Positions 27,009-35,019 of a stretch of DNA of 64,000 nt are shown here, piece after piece. The position numbers and the translations under genes were made by a program. The stretch spans positions 124,001 to 188,000 of the forward strand of contig CAVXJC010000008.1 in assembly GCA_963762075.1 (NCBI GenBank), given 5' to 3'. Positions within the stretch are counted from its first letter, which is position 1, and each line of letters starts with the position of its first letter. Origin of the DNA: JAOUEA01 sp963762075 (GTDB taxonomy: Bacteria > Actinomycetota > UBA4738 > HRBIN12). The notes beneath the pieces are model-generated. The model was not told the origin of the DNA. It did no database searches and was given only the letters and a program-made list of their open reading frames with translations.

Positions 27009-27023
27009 CGTGCGCCTCCCTCC

Positions 27024-27039
27024 CTCGGGTCGACCCGAG
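27024..27039. repeat. 16-bp perfect palindrome between ROK and binding-protein genes
   Basis: CTCGGGTCGACCCGAG is its own reverse complement and sits 16 bp upstream of the binding-protein ATG, overlapping its leader. It could be an operator or an mRNA hairpin. It differs from the two ROK-candidate palindromes. Confidence 0.5.
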
Positions 27040-27094
27040 ATCCTTTCGATCTTTCCTCTGGTCGTACGTACGTTCCTGAGCGTTCGTTCGAGCA

Positions 27095-28288
27095 TCAAGC
27101 GGACACCTTCCCTCTGGCGAACAACTGGTCCTGGGCGGCTTGCAGGGCCATGAACACCGAGCCGTAGAGCGTCGCCTCCTCGCGCAGGACGGATGCTTCG
27201 ACCCGGGGTCTGAACGGCGAGACCGAACGCAGCTCGCGCTCGACGGACTCCATCAGCAGGTCGCCGTTCCCACCGATGCCGCCGCCGAGTATCACGAGCT
27301 CCGGGTCGACGACGGACGCAACGGCTGCGACCGCGAGCGCGATCCGTTCCGATTCGATCACGACGACGCGCTTCGCCTTGCGATCGCCCTCCCGAGCCGC
27401 GTTGAACACCCGCTTGGCTGTGAGTGGCGGATCCATGCCGAGCTTGCGGGCCGTCGCCACCACGCCCGCCGCACTCGCCGCGGCGTCGAGCGGGCCCCGT
27501 CTCCGGCTGGCAGGGTCCTTGACGTCGGTGCCGGCGAGCGGAAGATAGGCGATCTCTCCCGCGGCCCCGCTGCTTCCTCGGAACAGCTCGCCGTGCAGGA
27601 CGAGCCCCATGCCGACACCCGTGCCCACGTGCACATAGACGAAGTTCTCGATGCCCTTCCCGAGCCCTTGCCAATGCTCTCCGAGCGCAGCGAGGTTCAC
27701 GTCGTTCTCGAAAGCCGTCTTGGTGCCGAGCTCTTCCTGGACGGCGTCGACGATGCCCTCGCGGCCCCATCCGGGGAGGGAGTAGGCGAGCGCGACCTGT
27801 CCTCGGTTCGGCTCGAAGACGCCCGGGCTGCCCACGGTCGCGAACGTCACCTGCCGCCACCGGATGCCCGCGTCAGCGGCCAGTCCGTGGGCGATCGAAC
27901 CGATCTGAGTGATCAGGGTCCGCGCGCTCTTGACCCGAGCCCGTTCGTCACGGCGCGCGACGAACTGGCCGGAGACGTCGGCGATCGCTGCACGCACCCA
28001 GTCACGGCCCACATCGATGCCGACCACCCAGCCGGCGCGTGGGTTCAGCTCGTAGAGCACCGCCGTGGGACCCTTCCCGCCATGGGAGCGACCCGCCTCG
28101 TGCACGAGCCCGGCTGCCTCGAGACCGGCAAGGGCCTGCGACACGGTGGGCTTGGACAGGGCCGTCTCGCGGGAGATCTGCGCCCTCGAGATCGGGCCGA
28201 CGCGCAAGACGCAGTTCAGCACGGTCCGTTCGTTGATCGCCCGAAGCAGGCTGGGCGTTCCGGCTGGAGTGCGCTGGTCGAGGTTCGT
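27095..28288 (-). CDS. ROK-family transcriptional regulator
   Basis: A NagC/XylR-type repressor. The N-terminal winged helix includes GPISRAQISRETALSKPTVSQALAGLEAAGLV; the ROK sugar-binding domain has GIDVGRDWVRAAIADVSG, YVHVGTGVGMGLVLHG and GAAGEIAYLPL. The first standard start is GTG 28222, which truncates helix 1. The conserved LLRAINERTVLN continues upstream in frame, and an ACG at 28288, 7 bases after GGGAG, opens a typical ROK N-terminus (NLDQRTPAGTPSLLRAINE). I list 28288 as the probable start. Its likely operators are the palindromes at 28302-28320 and 33918-33936. Confidence 0.9.
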   Translation of the reverse strand, partial: TNLDQRTPAGTPSLLRAINERTVLNCVLRVGPISRAQISRETALSKPTVSQALAGLEAAGLVHEAGRSHGGKGPTAVLYELNPRAGWVVGIDVGRDWVRAAIADVSGQFVARRDERARVKSARTLITQIGSIAHGLAADAGIRWRQVTFATVGSPGVFEPNRGQVALAYSLPGWGREGIVDAVQEELGTKTAFENDVNLAALGEHWQGLGKGIENFVYVHVGTGVGMGLVLHGELFRGSSGAAGEIAYLPLAGTDVKDPASRRRGPLDAAASAAGVVATARKLGMDPPLTAKRVFNAAREGDRKAKRVVVIESERIALAVAAVASVVDPELVILGGGIGGNGDLLMESVERELRSVSPFRPRVEASVLREEATLYGSVFMALQAAQDQLFARGKVSA

Positions 28289-28301
28289 CGTCGGACTCCC
28301 A

Positions 28302-28320
28302 GTTCGGAAACTTTCCTAAC
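28302..28320. promoter_or_regulatory. Candidate ROK operator A
   Basis: GTTCGGAAACTTTCCTAAC is a palindrome with one mismatch around a central C; one more matching base on each side extends it. It overlaps the expected -35 of the aldolase/kinase promoter and lies in the 5' leader of the divergent ROK gene. It shares 17 of 19 bases with site B at 33918-33936. Binding by the ROK protein is inferred from position. Confidence 0.7.
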
Positions 28321-28331
28321 TATTCGGGCGG

Positions 28332-28341
28332 ATGCTACGCT
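28332..28341. promoter_or_regulatory. Overlapping divergent -10 boxes (ROK / aldolase)
   Basis: ATGCTACGCT reads as TACGCT (-10) for the plus-strand aldolase operon and TAGCAT (-10) for the minus-strand ROK gene; the two share the central TA. The same arrangement recurs at 33893-33902. Confidence 0.55.
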
Positions 28342-28398
28342 CGCACCCCGACTCGAGTCAAGACAACTCATCGAACCTCACTGCAGGAAGGGCCCGCC

Positions 28399-29013
28399 AT
28401 GACGATCCTCGCAGCGGCACGGCTGATCGGGATCGTCCGCTATCGCGCCGAGGGCGACCTGCCGGCGGTGCTCGACGCGCTGGCCGACGTCGGAGTGCCA
28501 CTGCTGGAGGTGACGCTTGACACGCCCGGTGCACTGGAGGCGATCGCCACGGTCGCAGGCGAGGGTGGCACGATCGGCGCGGGGACCGTGCTGGACGTCG
28601 ACCAGGTGAGCATGTGCGCGGACGCGGGAGCCCGGTTCATCGTGTCGCCCGGTCTCCTCGAGGAAGTGGTGGTGGAGGGGTTGAGACGAGGCATGGAACC
28701 CATCCCCGGGGTGATGACGCCCACCGAGCTGCTTCGCGCGCGTCGACTCGGCGCCTCGGCCGTCAAGGTCTTCCCGGCGGGCCCTGCCGGTGGTCCGGCG
28801 CTGATCCACGCACTCCGCTCACCGTTCCCCGAGATCGGATTGGTCCCCACAGGCGGCATCGGTATCGACGAGGTGCGCGCATATCTCGACGCCGGCGCGA
28901 CGGCCGTGGGCCTCGGGAACGCCCTGGTCGGAGACCACCCGCCCCGGTCCCAACAGGAGCTCCGAGGGCTGCGCTCCCGCGCGGCAGCGGCGGTCGCGGC
29001 GGCCACGGAGTGA
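28399..29013 (+). CDS. KDPG/KHG-type aldolase
   Basis: A 204-residue class I aldolase of the Eda/KdgA family. The catalytic Glu is in LLEVTLDTPGALEAI, the IGAGTVLDVDQV strand follows, and the Schiff-base Lys lies in SAVKVFPAGPAGGPALIHALRSPFPEIGLVPTGGIG. Such enzymes split 2-keto-3-deoxy-6-phosphogluconate into pyruvate and glyceraldehyde 3-phosphate. AGGAAGGG precedes ATG 28399. It is followed 13 bp later by a PfkB kinase, so the pair could be KDG kinase plus KDPG aldolase. Confidence 0.9.
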   Translation: MTILAAARLIGIVRYRAEGDLPAVLDALADVGVPLLEVTLDTPGALEAIATVAGEGGTIGAGTVLDVDQVSMCADAGARFIVSPGLLEEVVVEGLRRGMEPIPGVMTPTELLRARRLGASAVKVFPAGPAGGPALIHALRSPFPEIGLVPTGGIGIDEVRAYLDAGATAVGLGNALVGDHPPRSQQELRGLRSRAAAAVAAATE

Positions 29014-29026
29014 TCGAAGGCAGATC

Positions 29027-29920
29027 ATGACTCCCTTCGACGTGATCGCACTGGGCGAAACGATGCTATCCCTCGTCGCCCGTGACGGCCCGCTCGCGAC
29101 CGCATCGGTATTCGAAGCCATGCATGGCGGAGCGGAGACGAACGCGCTCGTCGCCCTCGCGCGCGCGGGTCTTCGCACCGCATGGGTGGGCCGTGTCGGC
29201 GACGATCCCGCTGGCGTGCGCGTGCACGATGCCCTCACACTCGAAGGCATCGACCTCCGATGGGTTCGAACCGACTCCCGACGCCCCACGGGACTGATGC
29301 TGCGAGACACCGAGGGCGGCGTGCGGTACTGGCGCGACGGTTCGGCCGCGAGCGCGATCGACGGGACCGACCTCGACGGCGTGCCGCTGGAGGAGTCCCG
29401 AGCGGTGCTCGTCACCGGTATCACCGCGATGATCGGGCCCGGGCCGGGCGCCGCCGCGACGAGCCTCCTCGAGCGCGCCGGCGGACTCCGTGTGGTCGAC
29501 CCCAACCTCCGACCGCGACTCTGGGGCTCGGATCGGGCGCGACAGCTCGTGCTACCGCTCGTAGAGCGCTGCGACATCGTGCTCGGCGGCGAACACGAGC
29601 TCACTTCACTCCTCGGCGGAACGGGCGAGTCGTCGGCGCGCCGGTGCTCCGAGCTGGGACCACGCGAGGTCGTCGTGAAGCGTGGCGCCGGGGGCGCCTG
29701 CGTCCTCACCCCCGATGGTGAATGGCTCGAGTTCCGGGCGTTGGCGGCGGACGAGGTCGACCCGGTCGGTGCCGGCGACGCCTTCAACGCCGGATACCTC
29801 GGGTCCCGACTCGGCGGCGGCTCGTGCGCCGAAGCCCTGGAAGCTGGAGGCTTCGCCGGGGCCGCGGCGGTGGGAGTGTTCGGCGACGTCGGTCCGAGGA
29901 AGCAGGTCGGCGATGTTTGA
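29027..29920 (+). CDS. PfkB-family sugar kinase (2-keto-3-deoxygluconate kinase type)
   Basis: A 297-residue ribokinase-fold enzyme. It has ALGETMLSLV, HGGAETNALVALARAG, RPTGLMLRD and the C-terminal active-site motif DEVDPVGAGDAFNAGYL, with Asp as catalytic base and GAGD as anion hole. The length and the aldolase partner suggest KDG kinase. The substrate is inferred from context. Confidence 0.88.
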   Translation: MTPFDVIALGETMLSLVARDGPLATASVFEAMHGGAETNALVALARAGLRTAWVGRVGDDPAGVRVHDALTLEGIDLRWVRTDSRRPTGLMLRDTEGGVRYWRDGSAASAIDGTDLDGVPLEESRAVLVTGITAMIGPGPGAAATSLLERAGGLRVVDPNLRPRLWGSDRARQLVLPLVERCDIVLGGEHELTSLLGGTGESSARRCSELGPREVVVKRGAGGACVLTPDGEWLEFRALAADEVDPVGAGDAFNAGYLGSRLGGGSCAEALEAGGFAGAAAVGVFGDVGPRKQVGDV

Positions 29921-29954
29921 ATCGGCCGGCGACTGGCGTACCGCCGCCGCGCGA

Positions 29955-31265
29955 TCAGAAGAACGTGACGACGGCGTCCACCACCCGATCGTTCTCGGCG
30001 ACCACGGGGATCACCCTCCGGCGGTCGAACGCGGTGCATGGGTGCGATATGCCGAACCCTACGAGGTCGCCTGCGTCAAGAGGCATATCGCCATCGACGT
30101 CACAGATCGCGTGCTGGTCCATCAGTCGCCGCAACCGAAGGCTCCGAGCACCCGCACGGGCCCCGTTCGACCGCCGCACGCCGAGAGGCATCGGCGGGTC
30201 GATATCGGACGGCACGTCGCGCTTCCCGAGGCCGACGACCACGACGCGCGGTTCGGGGCGCGACAACACGACGCCCCACGCCTCGAAGGCGGGCAGGAAC
30301 CGGTCGCCAGGTTCGGGGGCCGACGACAGCGGCGAGTTGCGCTCGTACACGCCGTGGTCGTGGGTGAGATAGCACCCGGAACGGAGCACGACCCGCACCG
30401 GCAGGTCCCCGGGCCAGCCCACCATCATCGAGACGACGCGGTCGAAGAACGCGCTCCCTCCCGCACTGACGATCGCTTCGCCGGCGGCGTCGAACGCGCT
30501 GCGGCCGAGGAGCTCACGCGCGAGCACACGAAGATCGCTGAGGAATGCGTCCACAGCCAACAGGCATTCGGGGCCGCGGTCTCCGCAGATCGTGCCTTCG
30601 TAGCCCGCGACCCCGATGAGCATGAGCTCGGGTGTCTCGGCGATCAACGCCGCGAGATCGAGCGCCTCGTCCAGGCTCCTGCACCCCGTGCGGCCGTCCT
30701 CGTGACCGAGTTCCACCAGCACCGGCAGAGGCCTGCCGGCGCCGGTCGCCACGAGCCCTTCGCGAAGGAGCGCCACCCCCTGCACCGAGTCGACCCAACA
30801 CGCGAAGTCGAACCCGGGATCGGCGAGCTCGCGGCCCACCCACCGGATCGAACCCGCATCGGTCAGTTCGTCAGCGAGCAGGATGCGGGGCACGCCCACG
30901 GCTCGCATCGTGCGAGCTTGCACGGGGGTTGCCGCCGTCATACCCCACGCCCCCGCATCGAGCTGCTGGGCCCAGAGCTGCGGCGCCATCGATGTCTTCC
31001 CGTGCGGCGCGAGGTCGACACCGTTCGCTCGACAGTATGCCGACATCACCTCCGTGTTGTGCTGGAGCGCGGCTGCCCGCAGCACCACGACGGGCGGCAC
31101 GAGGTCGTCGAACAGGGACCACTCCTGCGCGCCGACAGCTGCCACGGCGATGTCAGCATCAGCGGGGAAACCCGTCGTGCAGGCATCGATGCGCGTGGCG
31201 AGCACCTCGCGCAGATCCAGTTCGGCTGCGGTCACCCTGAGCCCCGACATGCCAGGGGTGTGCAT
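29955..31265 (-). CDS. D-serine-deaminase-like PLP enzyme (amino acid deaminase, alanine-racemase fold)
   Basis: A 436-residue fold-type III PLP enzyme. The Schiff-base Lys lies in VDLAPHGKTSMAPQLWAQQLDAGAWGMTAATPVQA; AGYEGTICGDRG and SAGGSAFFDRV follow, and the C-terminus has GISHPCTAFDRRRVIPVV, where His and Cys bind the divalent metal in this family. Members eliminate ammonia from D-serine, D-threo-hydroxyaspartate or related D-2-amino-3-hydroxy acids. D-glucosaminate has the same 2-amino-3-hydroxy acid unit, and the neighbouring KDG kinase/aldolase pair would consume its product KDG. ATG 31250 is an alternative start. Confidence 0.82.
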   Translation of the reverse strand: MHTPGMSGLRVTAAELDLREVLATRIDACTTGFPADADIAVAAVGAQEWSLFDDLVPPVVVLRAAALQHNTEVMSAYCRANGVDLAPHGKTSMAPQLWAQQLDAGAWGMTAATPVQARTMRAVGVPRILLADELTDAGSIRWVGRELADPGFDFACWVDSVQGVALLREGLVATGAGRPLPVLVELGHEDGRTGCRSLDEALDLAALIAETPELMLIGVAGYEGTICGDRGPECLLAVDAFLSDLRVLARELLGRSAFDAAGEAIVSAGGSAFFDRVVSMMVGWPGDLPVRVVLRSGCYLTHDHGVYERNSPLSSAPEPGDRFLPAFEAWGVVLSRPEPRVVVVGLGKRDVPSDIDPPMPLGVRRSNGARAGARSLRLRRLMDQHAICDVDGDMPLDAGDLVGFGISHPCTAFDRRRVIPVVAENDRVVDAVVTFF

Positions 31266-31329
31266 GCGTCCACGGCGGTGACGCTAGCAGCAGCCCCACG
31301 AAGATCGAGGACAAGTGAGGAGCACGACG

Positions 31330-32565
31330 ATGCCTGAGCTCGCGGTCAACGGAGGTACGCCCGTTCGCTCGACGCCCTATCCCGTGTGGCCCGCACCCGA
31401 CGAAGAGTATGTGGATGCGGTCGCTGAGGTCGTCCGCAGCGGTGTGTGGGGAGGGTTCCCGGAACCGGGGGTGAACGCGTCGGCCTTCGAAGAGGCGTTC
31501 GCCGAGTATCAGGGCGCGCGACACGGCATCGCGATGATGAACGGGACCGTGACGATGGAGGTCGCTTGCAAGGCACTCGACATCGGATGGGGCGACGAGG
31601 TGATCGTCCCTGCCTTGACCTTTGCAGCCACCGCATACGCGCCGATGGCCGCGGGAGCCTTGCCCGTGATCGTCGACGTCACGCCCGATACATGGTGCAT
31701 CGACCCCGACCTCGTCGAGGCGGCGATCACGCCTCGAACCCGGGCGATCATCCCCGTTCATCTCGGTCACCAGATGGCCGACATGGATCGGCTGACCGAC
31801 ATCGCCGAGCGTCACAGGCTGGCCCTGATCGAGGATTGCGCGCACGCCCACGGCCAGCGGTGGAAGGCTCGGGGTGCAGGATGCATCGGGGACTTCGGAT
31901 CGTTCAGCCACCAATCGTCGAAGATCCTCACCTCAGGTGAGGGAGGCAGCCTCCTCACGAACGACGACACGCTCGCTCGGCGCGCCCACTCGATCATCGA
32001 CTGTGGTCGAGCCAAGGACGCCGAGGAGCAGGAGTACACCTTCGGCGCGAACTACCGCCTCTCCGAGCTGAACGCCGCGCTCCTCGTCGTCGCGATGCAA
32101 CGGTTCCCCGGGCAACAGGAGGAGCGCGCAGCGAACGGGAAGCGCTTCGAGCGCATGGTCTCCTCGATCCCCGGCGTGCGAGTCATGCCGCACGACGATC
32201 GCATCACCCGGTGGAGCTTCTACAACTACGTCCTGGCGATCGATCCCGAGTCCTTCGCGGGCGCCACGAACGAGACCGTCTGCGCGGCCCTCGAAGCGGA
32301 AGGTATCGACGCCGAGGTCCAGTACCCGGCGATGAGTCGGTACGATCTATTCCAGCCCTCGCTCTCGAGGCTGCCGGTGGCCGTCGAGCATGCTGAACGA
32401 CTCGACCCCCGATCGATGTCGTTCCCGGTGGCGGAGGCTGCAGGCCTGCGCGAGTCCGTCTACTTCATGGAAGCCGTGTTCCGCGACGGTGAGGCCGGCG
32501 TCGACGACGCGACCGAGGCGCTCGCCAAGGTGCAGGCGCATGCGAGCGAGCTGCCGACGAGCTGA
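31330..32565 (+). CDS. DegT/DnrJ/EryC1/StrS-family PLP aminotransferase
   Basis: A 411-residue sugar aminotransferase. It begins LAVNGGTPVRSTPYPVWP and has GDEVIVPALTFAATAYAPMAAGALPVIVDV, EDCAHAHGQRW, the PLP Lys in HQSSKILTSGEGGSLLTN, and GANYRLSELNAALL. It most resembles the cyclitol/AHBA-synthase branch. In a catabolic regulon it may move an amino group to or from a keto-sugar made by the Gfo/Idh/MocA enzyme, as NtdA and NtdC do for kanosamine. ATG 31330 follows GAGGAG. Confidence 0.88.
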   Translation: MPELAVNGGTPVRSTPYPVWPAPDEEYVDAVAEVVRSGVWGGFPEPGVNASAFEEAFAEYQGARHGIAMMNGTVTMEVACKALDIGWGDEVIVPALTFAATAYAPMAAGALPVIVDVTPDTWCIDPDLVEAAITPRTRAIIPVHLGHQMADMDRLTDIAERHRLALIEDCAHAHGQRWKARGAGCIGDFGSFSHQSSKILTSGEGGSLLTNDDTLARRAHSIIDCGRAKDAEEQEYTFGANYRLSELNAALLVVAMQRFPGQQEERAANGKRFERMVSSIPGVRVMPHDDRITRWSFYNYVLAIDPESFAGATNETVCAALEAEGIDAEVQYPAMSRYDLFQPSLSRLPVAVEHAERLDPRSMSFPVAEAAGLRESVYFMEAVFRDGEAGVDDATEALAKVQAHASELPTS

Positions 32566-32587
32566 TCGAGCCGGGCCTCGGCCCGCG

Positions 32588-33883
32588 TCAGGCGGCGAAG
32601 AACTTTGGCAGGAAGTCTTCGTTCGCCGAGATCAGGGCGTCGAGCAGAGGCCCCGCCCGCTCGTAGTCTCCGACGAGCGGATTCGTCAGCAACGCCTTCA
32701 GCGCTGTGGCGCGATCCCCCGATGTCGCGGCCTCGATCGCGAGGTACTCGTACGCCTTCGCGTGCTGGACCAAGCCAAGCATCTCAGGGGGGAGCGGCTG
32801 GGTTGGGATCGGATGCGCGCCGTCGGCGTCGATCCTGGCCGAGATCTCCACGACATCGTTGTCGGGCAGGTTGGGGATCGCGCCGCCGTTGCGCATGTTC
32901 ACGACCTGCACATCGCCGGTACCCGAGTGCAACGACGCGACGAGCGCAGCGGCCGCGTCGCTGTAGAAGGCACCGCCCCGCTCTTCCAGCAGCTTCGGCT
33001 TCGAGTCGAGGTGGGGATCCTTGTAGAGCTCGAGCAGCCCGGCCTCGATCTCCATGACCTCCGTGGCTCGGTTGTGTCCCTCGCGAAGCTCCTTCATCAC
33101 TCGGTCTGTGAGGTAGTAGTACCGAAGATAGGAGGAGGGGATCGCGCGGAGGGTACGCGCGATCTCGAGCGGGATCTCCTCGTCGAGCGCAGCGAGGTAC
33201 GTCCGAGCGGCCGCCCCGACATCGGCGTCGCGGCCAAGCAGTTCCGGGAGCCGGTCGACGCCGTCGACGAGCACCTGACGCTCCCAGGAGAGATGATTGA
33301 GCCCCACATGATCGAGCTGCACGTGGCCGGGCTCGACGCCGAAGATCTCCGCGAGTTCGCGCTGGAATCCGATGGCCACGTTGCACAGCCCGATCGTCCG
33401 GTGCCCCTCGTCGATCAGTGCCTGCGTGACGAGCCCGGTGGGATTCGTGAAGTCGACGAACCAGGCGCCGGGTGCTCCCCGTTCGGCAGTGAGCCGTGCG
33501 AGCTCGAGCACGACCGGGACGGTGCGCAGCGCCTTCGCGAACCCGCCGGGTCCCGTCGTCTCCTGTCCGATACAGCCGAACCCCAAGGGGATCGTCTCAT
33601 CGAGGAAACGCGCCTGATTCCCACCGACCCGAAGCTGCACGATGACGAAGTCGGCGCCCTCGATCGCTCGGAGCCGATCGGTCGTGAGACTCAGCCGCCC
33701 GGTCCAACCAACCTTGCGCATCATGCGCTCGGCAAGTGCTCCCACGATCTCGAGCCGCTCGCGATCGATGTCGAGCAGCACCAACTCATCGACGGGAAGG
33801 CGGTCGTCCCGCCTCACGAACCCTTCGACCAACTCGGGCGTGTAGGTGCTGCCACCACCGACCACTGCGACCTTCACACCCAT
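32588..33883 (-). CDS. Glycoside hydrolase family 4 (6-phospho-beta-glucosidase-like)
   Basis: A 431-residue NAD- and metal-dependent glycosidase. The NAD site is VAVVGGGSTYTPELVEG; VQLRVGGNQARFLDE, WFVDFTNPTGLVTQALI, the metal ligands GLCNVAIG (Cys) and GLNHLSW (His), and NMRNGGAIPNLPDNDVVE follow. It is closest in layout to CelF/ChbF-type enzymes that cleave phosphorylated disaccharides. ATG 33883 lies 9 bases after TACGAT. The promoter is divergent from, and overlaps, that of the SIS gene. Confidence 0.92.
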   Translation of the reverse strand: MGVKVAVVGGGSTYTPELVEGFVRRDDRLPVDELVLLDIDRERLEIVGALAERMMRKVGWTGRLSLTTDRLRAIEGADFVIVQLRVGGNQARFLDETIPLGFGCIGQETTGPGGFAKALRTVPVVLELARLTAERGAPGAWFVDFTNPTGLVTQALIDEGHRTIGLCNVAIGFQRELAEIFGVEPGHVQLDHVGLNHLSWERQVLVDGVDRLPELLGRDADVGAAARTYLAALDEEIPLEIARTLRAIPSSYLRYYYLTDRVMKELREGHNRATEVMEIEAGLLELYKDPHLDSKPKLLEERGGAFYSDAAAALVASLHSGTGDVQVVNMRNGGAIPNLPDNDVVEISARIDADGAHPIPTQPLPPEMLGLVQHAKAYEYLAIEAATSGDRATALKALLTNPLVGDYERAGPLLDALISANEDFLPKFFAA

Positions 33884-33892
33884 GGTGCCGGC

Positions 33893-33902
33893 ATCGTACA
33901 CT
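33893..33902. promoter_or_regulatory. Overlapping divergent -10 boxes (GH4 / SIS)
   Basis: ATCGTACACT reads as TACACT for the plus-strand SIS gene (7 bases before ATG 33910) and as TACGAT for the minus-strand GH4 gene (9 bases before ATG 33883). Both mRNAs would be leaderless. The start codons are only 26 bp apart. Confidence 0.6.
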
Positions 33903-33909
33903 CGCGGCG

Positions 33910-34980
33910 ATGAAATCGTTAGGAAACTTTCCTGACCCATTCATCGCGGAGATCGCTGGGCAGCCGGATGCTCTCCGGCGGGCCGCGTCCGGCCTGGCCG
34001 ACCAACGGCAGATCCTCCACGATATCGCTCGCGATGGTGGCGGCCGCAGCATCGTTTTCACCGGCATGGGCAGCTCCTACGACGCCTGCTATCCGGCAGT
34101 CGCGGAGTTGGCGCGAGCGGGTGTCGCCGCGATCATGCTCGACGCAGCGGAACTCCTTCATTTCCGCACCGGGATGATCGGACAGTCGACGCTGCTGGTC
34201 GCGGTGAGTCAATCGGGCGAGAGCATCGAGGTGGTCCGGGTCGTCGGCGGACTCGCCCGGGGATCCGCACGACCGATGGTGGTGTCGATCACGAACGGCG
34301 CCACGAACACGCTCGCATCGCTCGCCGATCGTGCCTTGGACACCCGGGCGGGCCAGGAGACCGGCCCTTCGACGATGACCTTCGGAGCGTCACTCGTCGC
34401 GGTCGCGGCTCTCGGCCGGGTGCTCGGCGGCATACCGATCGACTCTGCGCTGAGGGGGTTGGCGGTCGATGCAGAGATGGCCGCCTTGTCGATCGAGCAC
34501 CTCCTCGGCGAGTCCGACCTTCCAGACCGTCTGGTGTCATGGCTGGCCGACCGAAAGACCGTCGTGATCCTCGGCCGCGGGCCCGCCCGAGCTGCCGCCG
34601 AGATGGGAGCCCTCACGATCAAGGAAGCCGTGGGCATGCCCGTGGAATCCATCCAGACCGGCCAGTTCCGTCACGGACCCTTGGAGCTCGCGGGGCCGAG
34701 CCTCGCGGCGATCGTGATCGCCACCGAACCGGAGACACTGGCGCTCGACCTAGCCCTCACCGACGAGCTGCTCGCCTCGGGCGCGGGAGTGCTGCTCGTG
34801 GCCACCGATCCGCATCCTGGATCGGGGACGATGCAGGTGACGACGGGCCCGCTCGATCGGGGGATCGGCCCTGCGGCCTCGATCATCCCCTGCCAATTGC
34901 TCGCGTGGCGCTTGGCCGCGCTCCGAGGTCGCGAGCCAGGTGCCTACTATCGGGCCACCAAGGTGACGACCCATGAATGA
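33910..34980 (+). CDS. SIS-domain sugar-phosphate isomerase/deaminase (GlmS/AgaS/NagB-II-like)
   Basis: A 356-residue protein with two SIS domains. SIVFTGMGSSYDACYPAV and LLVAVSQSGESIEVV form the first phosphosugar site; KTVVILGRGPARAAAEMGALTIKEAVGMPVESIQTGQFRHGPLEL forms the second, closely following the GlmS isomerase pattern. No glutaminase domain is present. Candidate activity is deamination of glucosamine 6-phosphate. Codons 4-9 contain the ROK-type palindrome. It heads the operon SIS-deacetylase-kinase-ATPase. Confidence 0.88.
   Translation: MKSLGNFPDPFIAEIAGQPDALRRAASGLADQRQILHDIARDGGGRSIVFTGMGSSYDACYPAVAELARAGVAAIMLDAAELLHFRTGMIGQSTLLVAVSQSGESIEVVRVVGGLARGSARPMVVSITNGATNTLASLADRALDTRAGQETGPSTMTFGASLVAVAALGRVLGGIPIDSALRGLAVDAEMAALSIEHLLGESDLPDRLVSWLADRKTVVILGRGPARAAAEMGALTIKEAVGMPVESIQTGQFRHGPLELAGPSLAAIVIATEPETLALDLALTDELLASGAGVLLVATDPHPGSGTMQVTTGPLDRGIGPAASIIPCQLLAWRLAALRGREPGAYYRATKVTTHE
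33918..33936. promoter_or_regulatory. Candidate ROK operator B, inside codons 3-9 of the SIS gene
   Basis: GTTAGGAAACTTTCCTGAC is a near-perfect palindrome matching site A at 17 of 19 positions. It lies just downstream of the SIS transcription start and overlaps the expected -35 of the divergent GH4 promoter, so one bound dimer could block both. The site forces a TTA leucine codon, which is rare in such high-GC DNA. Confidence 0.68.
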
Positions 34981-35019
34981 CCGCCAGCGGATCCCCCATC
35001 TCGCCAGGACGCCAGCCAG

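Noticed and set aside
32573..32586. CGGGCC-TC-GGCCCG dyad between the DegT and GH4 genes as a terminator
   Set aside because: The two-base loop is too small for a stable hairpin and there is no U-tract. It may be chance in GC-rich DNA.
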